A DNA stretch of 8,335 nt. Origin: Streptomycetales bacterium. Lineage in GTDB: Bacteria > Actinomycetota > Actinomycetes > Prado026. Position 1 is the stretch's first letter. Every line of letters starts with the position of its first letter. Shown here one piece after another: positions 1-5,768 of the stretch. The notes under the pieces were generated by a model, which did no database searches, had not been told where the DNA came from, and saw nothing but the letters and a program-made list of their open reading frames with translations. The stretch is from positions 1-8,335 of the forward strand of contig JANYIP010000248.1 in the NCBI GenBank assembly GCA_025361995.1, read 5' to 3'. The position numbers and the translations under genes were made by a program.

Positions 1-267
1 GCCGAGGACCTTGCCGCGGGCGTGGTAGATCCGCCGGTTGTTCATGTGCGGCTCGGGCTCGGACTCGTACTTCCAGTCGTAGAACCTGCTGCCGATCGGG
101 AAGGGCAGCGCCGCGGGCATGTGGATGAAGACGTCCCACGGGAAGTCGGACCTGCCCGCCTCCAGGACGAGGACCTTGTTGCTGGGGTCGGCGGACAGAC
201 GGTTGCCGAGGGCGCAGCCGGCCGAGCCACCGCCGACGATGAGGAAGTCGTACTGCGGTGCGGTCAT
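1..267 (-). CDS. GMC-family flavin oxidoreductase, choline dehydrogenase-like (N-terminal part)
   Basis: The first 89 residues are visible; the gene runs off the left edge. Residues 6-35 form a Rossmann FAD-binding fold: YDFLIVGGGSAGCALGNRLS has the GxGxxG dinucleotide-binding pattern (here GGGSAG), followed by VLVLEAG, whose acidic residue contacts the FAD ribose. Residues near 73-89 (PEPHMNNRRIYHARGKVLG) match the start of GMC signature 1, which in BetA-type enzymes continues as GGSSSINGM. Members oxidise alcohols such as choline to aldehydes using FAD in the cytoplasm. The MPAAL and HMNNRR segments resemble BetA closely, but GMC enzymes vary in substrate, so choline is only a possibility. 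The ATG start is supported by AGGA 3 nt upstream and by the FAD motif beginning at residue 6. Confidence 0.9.
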   Translation of the reverse strand, partial: MTAPQYDFLIVGGGSAGCALGNRLSADPSNKVLVLEAGRSDFPWDVFIHMPAALPFPIGSRFYDWKYESEPEPHMNNRRIYHARGKVLG

Positions 268-307
268 GCGTCCTGCCGATCGCGAGATCCGTTGGTCCGG
301 GCGGCGC

Positions 308-335
308 ATGCTACCCGTTGGCCCCGCTCGGTGAA
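308..335 (-). promoter_or_regulatory. Candidate promoter of the GMC oxidoreductase gene
   Basis: On the minus strand TTCACC (330-335; 4 of 6 matches to TTGACA) is followed after 16 bp by TAGCAT (308-313; 4 of 6 matches to TATAAT). Transcription would start near 301, giving a leader of about 35 nt that includes the AGGA ribosome binding site. It lies in the 79-bp gap behind the ABM-like gene. Judged by eye only. Confidence 0.4.
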
Positions 336-346
336 TTGAATCTCGT

Positions 347-703
347 TCAGCCCCGGCCGGCAGCGATGTCGCCGGCCAGGTCGAGCCGGAGCGGGTCGAT
401 CCGCAGCAACCCCGCAGGCCCGGACAGCAGCTCGGGCAGGGCTCCGAGGAGGTTGGCGAAGGCGGGGGCCGCGCGGTGCGCCTCCAAGGCATCCTCGTCG
501 CTGAACCACTCGTTGAGCCAGACGACATCGGGGTCGCCAGGGTCGACCGAGATGACGAAGAGCTCGGTGCCCGGCTCCTCGGCCAGCCGGTCGGCGTACG
601 TGTGGAGGGCGTCGAGCAGGGCCGGGCGCGACCCCGGCAGCCCCGGCAGCCGGACGAAGAGCCCGATCCGGCCGGTCATCAGCACCGAGACGGGATGATC
701 CAT
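347..703 (-). CDS. ABM-fold small monooxygenase-like protein
   Basis: This 118-residue protein resembles the antibiotic biosynthesis monooxygenase (ABM) family, cofactor-free dimeric alpha+beta barrels that often oxidise quinols or aromatic polyketides, or have other roles. Visible family features are an opening strand (GRIGLFVRLPGLPGSRPALLDAL), a helix (LHTYADRLAEEPGTE), a second strand (LFVISVDPGDPDVVWLNEWFSDEDALEAHRAAP), where the W-NEW-S-EDALEAH part is characteristic, and a final hydrophobic strand. None of the start options (721, 703, 679) has a clear ribosome binding site. I chose ATG 703 because CAGAAT sits exactly 6 nt upstream, a possible -10 box of a leaderless transcript; ATG 679 would start just before the conserved core. 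It lies behind the GMC gene's promoter and divergent to the gene at 773. Substrate is unknown. Confidence 0.75.
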   Translation of the reverse strand: MDHPVSVLMTGRIGLFVRLPGLPGSRPALLDALHTYADRLAEEPGTELFVISVDPGDPDVVWLNEWFSDEDALEAHRAAPAFANLLGALPELLSGPAGLLRIDPLRLDLAGDIAAGRG

Positions 704-744
704 CTGACCATTCTGGGCCATGTTCGGGCCCGCGGGGCCACGCC

Positions 745-766
745 GGAGGCACGATGGAGGCACGAT
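745..766 (+). repeat. Tandem 11-bp repeat carrying ribosome-binding-site-like sequence
   Basis: GGAGGCACGAT occurs twice head to tail (745-755 and 756-766), followed by a partial third copy, GGAG, at 767-770. Each copy contains GGAGG, a strong anti-16S match. The second copy ends its GGAGG 12 nt before ATG 773, which is long, while the partial copy is only 2 nt away, which is short. Confidence 0.85.
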
Positions 767-772
767 GGAGCC

Positions 773-1063
773 ATGGCCGGTGCTGACGACGACATCGAAA
801 AGCTGTTGCGCGAGGTCGAGGGCGCCCTGGGCACAGGGTCAGCCGGCGCGGTTCAACCGGCCCAGTCCGCTCCCTCAACGCAGAAGGCGACCACGAGCGG
901 GTTCAGCGAGGCGCTTCCGCGGGCGACGGCGGTGGGCGTTGTGTGGGGCGTCGGAGTCGGCGGGGTGTTCTTCGTCCTCCCCTTCGTGCACTCGATCAGC
1001 GGCGCGATCGGCGCGTTCGTGACGGGCTTCTCAGTCTCGCTGGTCGGCCGGCTGCGCCGCTAG
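773..1063 (+). CDS. Small glycine-rich membrane protein of unknown function
   Basis: I do not recognise this 96-residue protein. Residues 1-20 are acidic and probably helical (ADDDIEKLLREVEGAL). Residues 21-50 are Ala/Ser/Thr/Gln-rich and likely a flexible linker. Residues 52-72 (TAVGVVWGVGVGGVFFVLPFV) and 75-92 (ISGAIGAFVTGFSVSLVG) form two glycine-rich hydrophobic segments, probably a membrane hairpin, ending in the basic tail GRLRR. The small, close-packing glycines suggest self-association. The basic tail and charged N-terminus would both sit in the cytoplasm. ATG 773 is chosen because GGAGG repeats lie just upstream and composition is protein-like from there; the frame is open further upstream, but that part overlaps the divergent gene. 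It ends 10 nt from the convergent RDD gene. Confidence 0.7.
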   Translation: MAGADDDIEKLLREVEGALGTGSAGAVQPAQSAPSTQKATTSGFSEALPRATAVGVVWGVGVGGVFFVLPFVHSISGAIGAFVTGFSVSLVGRLRR

Positions 1064-1073
1064 GCACACGTGG

Positions 1074-1658
1074 CTACGGCTTAGGCGCCGCTGGTCTGAG
1101 CTCGGAGATCACCCGGGTGCCGGCGAGCAGGTCGAAGGCGGTACGGCGCTGTGGCTGGATCAGCGCGTAGAGCACCCCGAGCAGGGCGATGACGATGCCG
1201 AACGGCACGGTGACGAGCCCGAACATAACGCCGAACCTGATGAACAGCTTGCCGAGGCTGGGCTTGGCACCGTTCATCTGGACCAGTCGCAGCCGCAGCA
1301 TCCGTCGCCCGATCGTGCGTCCGGTGTACCGCTCCATGGCGACGTACACCAGGGCGACGATGAGGACCGTGATGTTGAACGCGATGGCCTCGCTGGTCCG
1401 CTGCGCGGAGGTGATCTTCTTCCCGGGGTGGATCACCGCGAGGATCACGATCAGGTCGAGCACGTTGACCATGAAGTACGCGACGAACAGGTCGATGAAC
1501 GTGGCCATGAGTCGCGAGGGGCCGTTCGGAGCGCGCAGGAAACCCACGTCGTCGGGTCCCGGGGCGGTCGGGACGTTGTCGTCGAAAGGGTCCAGCGGAC
1601 CCTCGACGGGGTCAGGGACGTCGATGGGCTCAGAGTTCTCTGCGGGCTCGGGCGTCAC
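1074..1658 (-). CDS. RDD-family membrane protein
   Basis: This 194-residue integral membrane protein belongs to the RDD family, named for conserved Arg and Asp residues; most members are uncharacterised, and some have been linked to ion or osmolyte transport. Residues 1-40 are an acidic, proline-rich cytoplasmic tail. R49 and D56 (RLMATFIDLFVAYF) open the domain in the first membrane segment (about 50-76). A second segment spans about 91-108, followed by TGRTIGRRMLRLRLV (112-126), the conserved cytoplasmic loop. A third spans about 140-167, and RRTAFDLLAGTRVI (171-184) matches the C-terminal family motif, with Phe where His is usual. The GTG start has no ribosome binding site but has a -10-like box 6 nt upstream. 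It is last in the four-gene minus-strand run. Confidence 0.88.
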   Translation of the reverse strand: MTPEPAENSEPIDVPDPVEGPLDPFDDNVPTAPGPDDVGFLRAPNGPSRLMATFIDLFVAYFMVNVLDLIVILAVIHPGKKITSAQRTSEAIAFNITVLIVALVYVAMERYTGRTIGRRMLRLRLVQMNGAKPSLGKLFIRFGVMFGLVTVPFGIVIALLGVLYALIQPQRRTAFDLLAGTRVISELRPAAPKP

Positions 1659-1686
1659 CGGGGCAATCTATCGCCCCGGGGACGCC
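1651..1686 (-). promoter_or_regulatory. 36-bp inverted repeat over the RDD start codon with a -10-like box in its loop
   Basis: On the plus strand GGCGTCACCGGGGC (1651-1664) and GCCCCGGGGACGCC (1673-1686) are inverted copies with one mismatch (1657 against 1680), separated by the 8-nt loop 1665-1672. The repeat starts 12 nt beyond the stop of the 44-residue gene and contains the RDD GTG (1656-1658) in one arm. Read on the minus strand, the loop holds TAGATT, ending 6 nt before the GTG. It could be a terminator or RNA-stabilising hairpin for the upstream gene, an operator, or both. There is no T-tract, so a classical intrinsic terminator is not supported. The repeat itself is certain; its function is inferred. 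Confidence 0.6.
1659..1670 (-). promoter_or_regulatory. Candidate leaderless -10 box of the RDD gene
   Basis: TAGATT (1665-1670, minus strand) shares 4 of 6 positions with TATAAT and is followed by 6 nt and then the GTG start, so transcription would begin at or within a base of the start codon. No convincing -35 element is seen 16-19 bp upstream, which is common in actinobacterial promoters. Confidence 0.4.
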
Positions 1687-1698
1687 CAGGGCGGCGCG

Positions 1699-1833
1699 CT
1701 AGTGCTTCTCGACGCGGAGGACCGACTCGCCCTTGCCCTTGGCGTCGGACTTGGCATGTTTGTCGACGCGCTTCTCTTTGAGCGACTTGCCGACCTTCTT
1801 GGAGAGGTGCTGGCGGGGCGACTTGTCGGCCAT
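1699..1833 (-). CDS. 44-residue lysine-rich conserved small protein
   Basis: The protein begins MADKSPRQHLSKKVGKSLKE and has 11 Lys and 3 Arg against 6 acidic residues, for a net charge near +8 without the histidines. I recall short actinobacterial proteins with this kind of MADKSPR...SKKxGKSxKEKR opening, all of unknown function; that similarity is from memory. It has no membrane segment and no Cys, and would be soluble and mostly helical or disordered, with a nucleic-acid or ribosome association possible on charge alone. The start is well supported: AGGGAG (1839-1844) lies 5 nt before the ATG. It sits between trmH (70 nt) and the RDD gene (40 nt), with a hairpin in each gap. Too small for many gene finders. 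Confidence 0.75.
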   Translation of the reverse strand: MADKSPRQHLSKKVGKSLKEKRVDKHAKSDAKGKGESVLRVEKH

Positions 1834-1849
1834 GGCTGCTCCCTGGTGG

Positions 1850-1866
1850 GGAGCCTGGGCGGCTCC
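1850..1866 (-). promoter_or_regulatory. Hairpin in the leader of the 44-residue gene
   Basis: GGAGCC (1850-1855) and GGCTCC (1861-1866) form a perfect 6-bp stem with a 5-nt loop. On the minus strand it lies between the trmH stop and the AGGGAG ribosome binding site of the small gene, 5 nt before that site. It may end trmH transcription weakly or modulate translation of the small gene. There is no T-tract. Confidence 0.4.
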
Positions 1867-1874
1867 TGCTGCGG

Positions 1875-1880
1875 ACAGTA
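1875..1880 (-). promoter_or_regulatory. Possible -10 box of the 44-residue gene
   Basis: TACTGT on the minus strand fits TANNNT and would give a leader of about 35 nt containing the hairpin and ribosome binding site of the small gene. No clear -35 element is seen. Weak. Confidence 0.2.
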
Positions 1881-1903
1881 CGCCTGTCGCGAGGTCTTGT
1901 GCG

Positions 1904-2719
1904 TCAGTCCGGGCGGCCACGGGTGACGGCCCAGAAGGCGACGGCGGCTGCTGCGGCGATGTTGAGGGAGTCGACGCCGTGCGACATGGGGATCCGGACG
2001 TGAGCGTCTGCGGCGGCGAGGGCTGCGCCGGACAGTCCAGGTCCTTCGGTCCCGAGCAGCAGTGCACAGCGGGTGGTTTGATCGGCTGAGAGCTCGTCGA
2101 TGGGCACGGCGGCCCCGTCCGGGGTGAGGGCTAGGAGTCCGAGGCCTGCGTCTCGGACGAGGGTCAACCCCTGTGGCCACGGTTCGACGCGCGCGTACGG
2201 CAGCTGGAAGACGGCCCCCATGGAGACCTTGACGGAGCGCCGGTAGAGCGGGTCGGCGCAGCGCGGGTCGAGCAGGACGCCGTCCATCCCGAGGGCGGCT
2301 GCGCTGCGGAAGACGGCGCCGACGTTGGTCGGGTCGACGATGCCTTCGAGAACGGCCACCCGCCGTGCGGTGGTGAGCAGCTGCTCCGCGGTCGGGAGCG
2401 GCAGACGCTGCATGGACGCGAGGGCGCCGCGGTGGACGACGTACCCGGTGACGGCCTCGAGGGTGGCCGCGGCGGCGACGTACACGGGGACGTCGACGGG
2501 GTCGAGCAGGTCGCGCAGGGGGTCAAGCCAGCGCTGCGAGAGCAGCAGGGAGCGGACCGGGTACCCGGCGGCGACCGCGCGTCGGATGACCTTCTCGCCC
2601 TCGGCGACGAACAGGCCGGCGGCGGGTTCCAGAACGCGACGCAGCGAGGTGTCGGTCAGCCGGACGTAGTCAGCAAGGCGCTCGTCGTCGGGAGAGTCGA
2701 CCCGGTGGATGGCCGCCAC
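1904..2719 (-). CDS. TrmH/SpoU-family RNA 2'-O-methyltransferase
   Basis: This 271-residue protein is a SPOUT-fold, SAM-dependent RNA ribose methyltransferase acting on rRNA or tRNA in the cytoplasm. Residues 1-105 are the N-terminal RNA-binding, SpoU substrate-binding-like domain (FVAEGEKVIRRAV around 37-49). The catalytic domain carries the three SpoU motifs: motif 1 NVGAVFRSAAALG (132-144, with N132 and the likely catalytic R138), motif 2 LLLGTEGPGLS (220-230), and motif 3 IPMSHGVDSLNIAAAAAVAFW (243-263), which forms the trefoil-knot SAM pocket. The target nucleotide cannot be told from sequence. I chose GTG 2719 because the upstream gene ends 4 nt before it and GGGTGA lies 4 nt upstream; the frame stays open to 2767, but that stretch overlaps the upstream gene. 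Likely co-transcribed and coupled with it. Confidence 0.92.
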   Translation of the reverse strand: MAAIHRVDSPDDERLADYVRLTDTSLRRVLEPAAGLFVAEGEKVIRRAVAAGYPVRSLLLSQRWLDPLRDLLDPVDVPVYVAAAATLEAVTGYVVHRGALASMQRLPLPTAEQLLTTARRVAVLEGIVDPTNVGAVFRSAAALGMDGVLLDPRCADPLYRRSVKVSMGAVFQLPYARVEPWPQGLTLVRDAGLGLLALTPDGAAVPIDELSADQTTRCALLLGTEGPGLSGAALAAADAHVRIPMSHGVDSLNIAAAAAVAFWAVTRGRPD

Positions 2720-2723
2720 CGGA

Positions 2724-3557
2724 TCACCCGAACGTGAAGCTGTCGAGGATGTCCTGCGCCTCGACACCGTCGCCGGGGTTGTAGATCGCGAACTCCGCGA
2801 AGTTGTCCCCGCTGATGACCCCGACCAGCTCGGCCGGGACGGACTGGGTGCCGGTGGCCGTCTTGAGGGTCAGGGTGTACGCCACTTTGAACGCGGGCAG
2901 CGAGCCGACAGTCGCCGAGCTCTCGGTCACGTCGGAGGCGCCGGCCGCTGCCAGCTGGGTCTTCGTCTCGAGCGACAGAGCGTCCAGTCCCATGCCGCCG
3001 GCTGCCGCGACGACGACGTCGAGGTCCTCGAGCGGTGCGTTGGGGTCGGCCCGGGCCCTCACCGCGAGCACGGCGAAGTGGTCGACGAGCTCGCTCGTCG
3101 ACAGCTGGGCGATCGACCTGGCCGCGGCTGGGTTGGACTGTTCCAGCCGTGCAGCCATCGCCTTGAGCTCGGCAGCGGAGGTCGGGAGGTTGGTCCAGTT
3201 CGGGGGCAGGTCGATCGTGATGCCGTGCGAGTGGACCAGGGTCCCCAACCCGGCGGTCGGCTCGGTGGTGGTCTTGATCGTGGCGTGCGCATCGACGTTG
3301 TCGTGCCCGGCCAGGATGACGGCCGCAGCGATCGCGACGAGCGCCAGGGCGCCGACCGTGGCGCCGATGGCGAGGCCGCGGCGGCTCTTGGTCGGCTCGG
3401 GCGCGAGCGGGTCGAAGCGACCGTACGCGGCGTCCGGTGGCGGCGGCGCCGCACCTCCGGGTGCCGGATAGGCGCTCGCCGGGTACGCGTAGGGGTCGGG
3501 CGGAACGGGAGGGTCGGGAGGGACGGCCGGAAGCGCTGGCGGCTCTTGCTCACTCAT
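2724..3557 (-). CDS. Proline-rich, single-pass membrane-anchored extracytoplasmic protein
   Basis: This 277-residue protein has three parts. Residues 1-57 are a cytoplasmic Pro/Ala/Tyr-rich tail (PPDPPVPPDPYAYPASAYP, GGAAPPPP). KSRR (57-60) precedes one membrane helix at about 61-83 (GLAIGATVGALALVAIAAAVILAG), which predicts an outward-facing C-terminus. Residues 84-277 form an extracytoplasmic domain containing HGITIDLPPNWTNLP, VVVAAAGGMGLDAL and a closing AEFAIYNPGDGVEAQDILDSFTF. That pattern (a strand plus P-W, several strands, and a final helix-strand) resembles the LpqN/PsbP-like fold of actinobacterial surface proteins, though I cannot confirm membership. No catalytic motif is seen. The start has GGGG 6 nt upstream of the ATG. 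It heads the minus-strand run, ending 4 nt before trmH. Confidence 0.75.
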   Translation of the reverse strand: MSEQEPPALPAVPPDPPVPPDPYAYPASAYPAPGGAAPPPPDAAYGRFDPLAPEPTKSRRGLAIGATVGALALVAIAAAVILAGHDNVDAHATIKTTTEPTAGLGTLVHSHGITIDLPPNWTNLPTSAAELKAMAARLEQSNPAAARSIAQLSTSELVDHFAVLAVRARADPNAPLEDLDVVVAAAGGMGLDALSLETKTQLAAAGASDVTESSATVGSLPAFKVAYTLTLKTATGTQSVPAELVGVISGDNFAEFAIYNPGDGVEAQDILDSFTFG

Positions 3558-3765
3558 TGTCTGCCCCGTTCTCGCGCTGCATGTGCTGCTCGCGGCAGCA
3601 TGCCAGAGTCCGCAACCGTGGAGCAGGACATCGCTGCAGTGGTCGCGGACATGGACACGTTGCTGACGGAGCTGGCCAGGAGCGGGCGCGAAAGCTCAGC
3701 GGGGCTGACTTCCCCGCAGGCTCACTCCGGTCAAGACCCAGGGCCGGGGTGTCGAGACACCACGA
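3558..3765 (+). other. Divergent intergenic region with hairpins and a coding-like stretch
   Basis: This 208-bp gap separates the gene starting at 3557 (-) from the hydrolase starting at 3766 (+). It holds GCGGGG (3699-3704) and CCCCGC (3712-3717), a perfect 6-bp stem with a 7-nt loop, and GGTGT/ACACC (3749-3753 and 3758-3762), a 5-bp stem with a 4-nt loop ending 3 nt before the hydrolase start. From ATG 3600 the first 30 codons have G or C at 26 third positions and read as a plausible amphipathic helix (VEQDIAAVVADMDTLLTEL). After that the frame loses this bias, turns into low-complexity sequence and runs into the hydrolase gene, and no ribosome binding site precedes it. No confident promoter or riboswitch is visible. 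Confidence 0.5.
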
Positions 3766-4860
3766 GTGAGGCCGGACCAGCAGAATCGCGGGCGGCGAGT
3801 GGTGCTTGCCCTGGCCCTTGCGGCAGCCCTGGGTTTCGGCCTGCTCCCAGCCTCGCCGGCTGCTGCGGACAGCCTCGCGCAGGCGCAGGCCGCGGCACAC
3901 CAGGCGGCGCTGGACATCGCCGAGCTCCAGCCGCAGCTGGATGCGGCCGTCGCGGCGTACGAGACAGCCCTGGCGCGGCTGGCGAGCGGGGTGACGGACG
4001 GGCTGAGCGCCGACCAGGCGGCTGACGAAGCACAGACTCAGGCGTACGCCGCGCAGCTGACCCAGCGGCAGCGGATCCGGGCGCTGTACATGTCCGGCGG
4101 GAGCTCGGCACTGCTCGCGAGCCTGCTGTCGAGCGGCAGCCCCACCGAGCTGCTCGAGCGCCTCGGGGCGGTGCAGCACGTCCTGCAGGGCGACTCGGCG
4201 AACACCCAGCGCGAGGTCGCGGCGGCAGCCCAGGCCCGGGCCGTCGCGACGCAGTCGTTGGCGGGCGCCGACGCGCTCGGCGAGACGGCCGGGAACGTCG
4301 AGGCCGACCTGACTCGCGTCCAGGGGCTGATGGCCGCCGCGCAGGCGCGGCTGGACTCGCTGTCGGCTCAGGCGAAGCAGCTCAAGGACGCGCAGGATGC
4401 GGCTGCCGCGCTGGCTGCGGCGCAAGCCGCCATCGATGCCGCTGGGGCCGGGGCGGCCAGCAACGCCAACGGCACGGCCATCCCGGCCGACTTCCTGGTG
4501 CTCTACCAGGGCGCGGCGCTGACGTGCCCTGGTCTTGACTGGCACGTCCTGGCCGCGATCGGCCAGGTCGAGTCGCACCACGGCCGCAGCAACGGCCCGT
4601 CGTCCAGCGGCGCGGAGGGGCCGATGCAGTTCCTGCCGGGCACGTTCGCGGCGTACGCGGTGGACGGGAACCATGACGGCGTCCTGGACATCTGGAACCC
4701 GGCGGACTCGATCTACACCGCGGCGCACTACCTGTGCGCGAACGGGGCCGGGAACCCGCACAAGCTGTACACCGCGATCTGGCACTACAACCACGCGGAC
4801 TGGTACGTCCAGCTGGTCCTCGGCGTCGCGGCGTCGCTGTCGGTGAAGTACCCCGGTTAG
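3766..4860 (+). CDS. Secreted coiled-coil lytic transglycosylase (SLT domain)
   Basis: This 364-residue exported protein probably cleaves the glycan strand of peptidoglycan. Residues 1-34 are a Sec signal peptide: basic start (RRVV), hydrophobic core (LALALAAALGFGLL), cleavage after PAAA. Residues 35-235 are Ala/Gln-rich coiled coil of the PcsB/RipC N-terminal type, with a central IRALYMSGGSSALLASLLSSGSPTELLERL that fits the family's regulatory region. An Ala-rich linker precedes the lysozyme-like domain (about 241-364): E269 in IGQVESHHG is the expected catalytic acid, GAEGPMQFLPGTFAAY and NPADSIYTAAHYLCANG follow in SLT order, and IWHYNHADWYVQLVL closes the fold. C254 and C324 may form a disulfide. 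GTG 3766 is the only start after the in-frame stop at 3706 that keeps the whole signal peptide; it has no usual ribosome binding site. Confidence 0.9.
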   Translation: MRPDQQNRGRRVVLALALAAALGFGLLPASPAAADSLAQAQAAAHQAALDIAELQPQLDAAVAAYETALARLASGVTDGLSADQAADEAQTQAYAAQLTQRQRIRALYMSGGSSALLASLLSSGSPTELLERLGAVQHVLQGDSANTQREVAAAAQARAVATQSLAGADALGETAGNVEADLTRVQGLMAAAQARLDSLSAQAKQLKDAQDAAAALAAAQAAIDAAGAGAASNANGTAIPADFLVLYQGAALTCPGLDWHVLAAIGQVESHHGRSNGPSSSGAEGPMQFLPGTFAAYAVDGNHDGVLDIWNPADSIYTAAHYLCANGAGNPHKLYTAIWHYNHADWYVQLVLGVAASLSVKYPG

Positions 4861-5768
4861 CTTGCGGGCGGCTGGCCGTCGGTGTCGCGGAAACCCTTGC
4901 TGAGCAAGGCCATCGCCGCGGTGAGCTCGGCCGGCACGATCCAGATCTTGTTCGCGTCCCCCTGCGCGATCGCGGGCAGCGACTGGATGTACTGGTACGC
5001 GAGGAGCTTGGGGTCGGGGTCAGCGTCGTGGATGGCCTTGAAGACGCGGGCGATGGCCCGCGCCTCGCCGTCGGCACGGACGACCGCGGCCTGCGCGCCA
5101 CCCTCGGCCTTGAGGATGGCGGACTGCTTCTCCCCCTCGGCGGTCAGGATCTGGGACTGCTTGAAGCCCTCGGCGTTGAGGATCGCGGCGCGCTTGTCCC
5201 GCTCGGCGCGCATCTGCTTCTCCATCGAGTCCTTGATGGACGCGGGCGGGTCGATGGCCTTGAGCTCGACCCGGTTGACCCGGACGCCCCACTTGCCGGT
5301 GGCCTCGTCCAGCACACCGCGCAGCTGCATGTTGATCTCTTCGCGCGAGGTCAGGGCCTGCTTGAGGTCCATCCCGCCGACGACGTTGCGCAAGGTGGTG
5401 ACGGTGAGCTGCTCGATCGCCTGGATGTAATTGGCGATCTCGTACGTCGCCGACTTGGCGTCGGTGACCTGGAAGTAGATGACGGAGTCGATGTTGACGT
5501 CGAGGTTGTCCTCGGTGATCACCGGCTGCGGCGGGAAGCTGACGACCTGCTCACGCAGGTCCATCAGCGGGCGGAGCTTGTCGACGAAGGGGACGAGCAC
5601 CGCCAGGCCGGGGTTGAGGGTGCGCTGGTAGCGGCCCAGCCGCTCGACCACACCCGCCCGAGCCTGCGGGACGATCCGGACTGTCCTCGCCAGAGTCACC
5701 AGGACCAGCAGGACGAGGACGACGACGATGACCAGCGAGATGGCTGCGCCCGAGGACACGAGGATCAC
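4857..5768 (-). CDS. SPFH/band 7 (stomatin/prohibitin-like) membrane protein
   Basis: This 303-residue protein is a membrane scaffold of the stomatin/QmcA type, which oligomerises into cage-like microdomains and often regulates proteases or membrane organisation. Residues 7-28 are one N-terminal membrane segment. The SPFH domain follows (about 30-190) with signature stretches RAGVVERLGRYQRTLNPGL, ITEDNLDVNIDSVIYFQVTD and ATGKWGVRVNRVELKAIDPP. Residues 196-235 are four 11-residue repeats (I/V-L/V-x-A-E/D-G) in the coiled-coil region, which mediates oligomerisation. The GTG start overlaps the NfeD stop as GTGA, so translation is probably coupled; GTG 5759 is an alternative with better spacing from GGAG (5771-5774). 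Its TAA stop overlaps the convergent TAG of the transglycosylase gene. Confidence 0.94.
   Translation of the reverse strand: MILVSSGAAISLVIVVVLVLLVLVTLARTVRIVPQARAGVVERLGRYQRTLNPGLAVLVPFVDKLRPLMDLREQVVSFPPQPVITEDNLDVNIDSVIYFQVTDAKSATYEIANYIQAIEQLTVTTLRNVVGGMDLKQALTSREEINMQLRGVLDEATGKWGVRVNRVELKAIDPPASIKDSMEKQMRAERDKRAAILNAEGFKQSQILTAEGEKQSAILKAEGGAQAAVVRADGEARAIARVFKAIHDADPDPKLLAYQYIQSLPAIAQGDANKIWIVPAELTAAMALLSKGFRDTDGQPPAS

Noticed and set aside
278..289. GATC-ended 12-bp near-palindrome upstream of the GMC gene as an operator
   Set aside because: Only the outer four bases on each side are symmetric; such short matches are common at this base composition.
1061..1076. Imperfect palindrome between the two convergent TAG stops as a bidirectional terminator
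   Set aside because: The symmetry is mostly the two stop codons plus CACGTG, with a mismatch and almost no loop; it cannot form a stable hairpin.
3558..3765. c-di-AMP (ydaO) riboswitch before the hydrolase gene
   Set aside because: Considered because of gene context, but I could not find the conserved riboswitch blocks; only simple hairpins are present.
2709..4025. Long open frame on the plus strand across the gene at 2724-3557 (-) and the intergenic gap
   Set aside because: It is the antisense shadow of a high-GC gene: composition is Arg/Gly/Ala-rich without domain pattern, and its end overlaps the hydrolase gene. Only the short stretch 3600-3689 is kept as a question.
3550..4794. Long open frame on the minus strand opposite the transglycosylase gene
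   Set aside because: The transglycosylase has a signal peptide, coiled coil and SLT motifs in its frame; the opposite frame is Arg/Gln/Val-rich with no recognisable motif.
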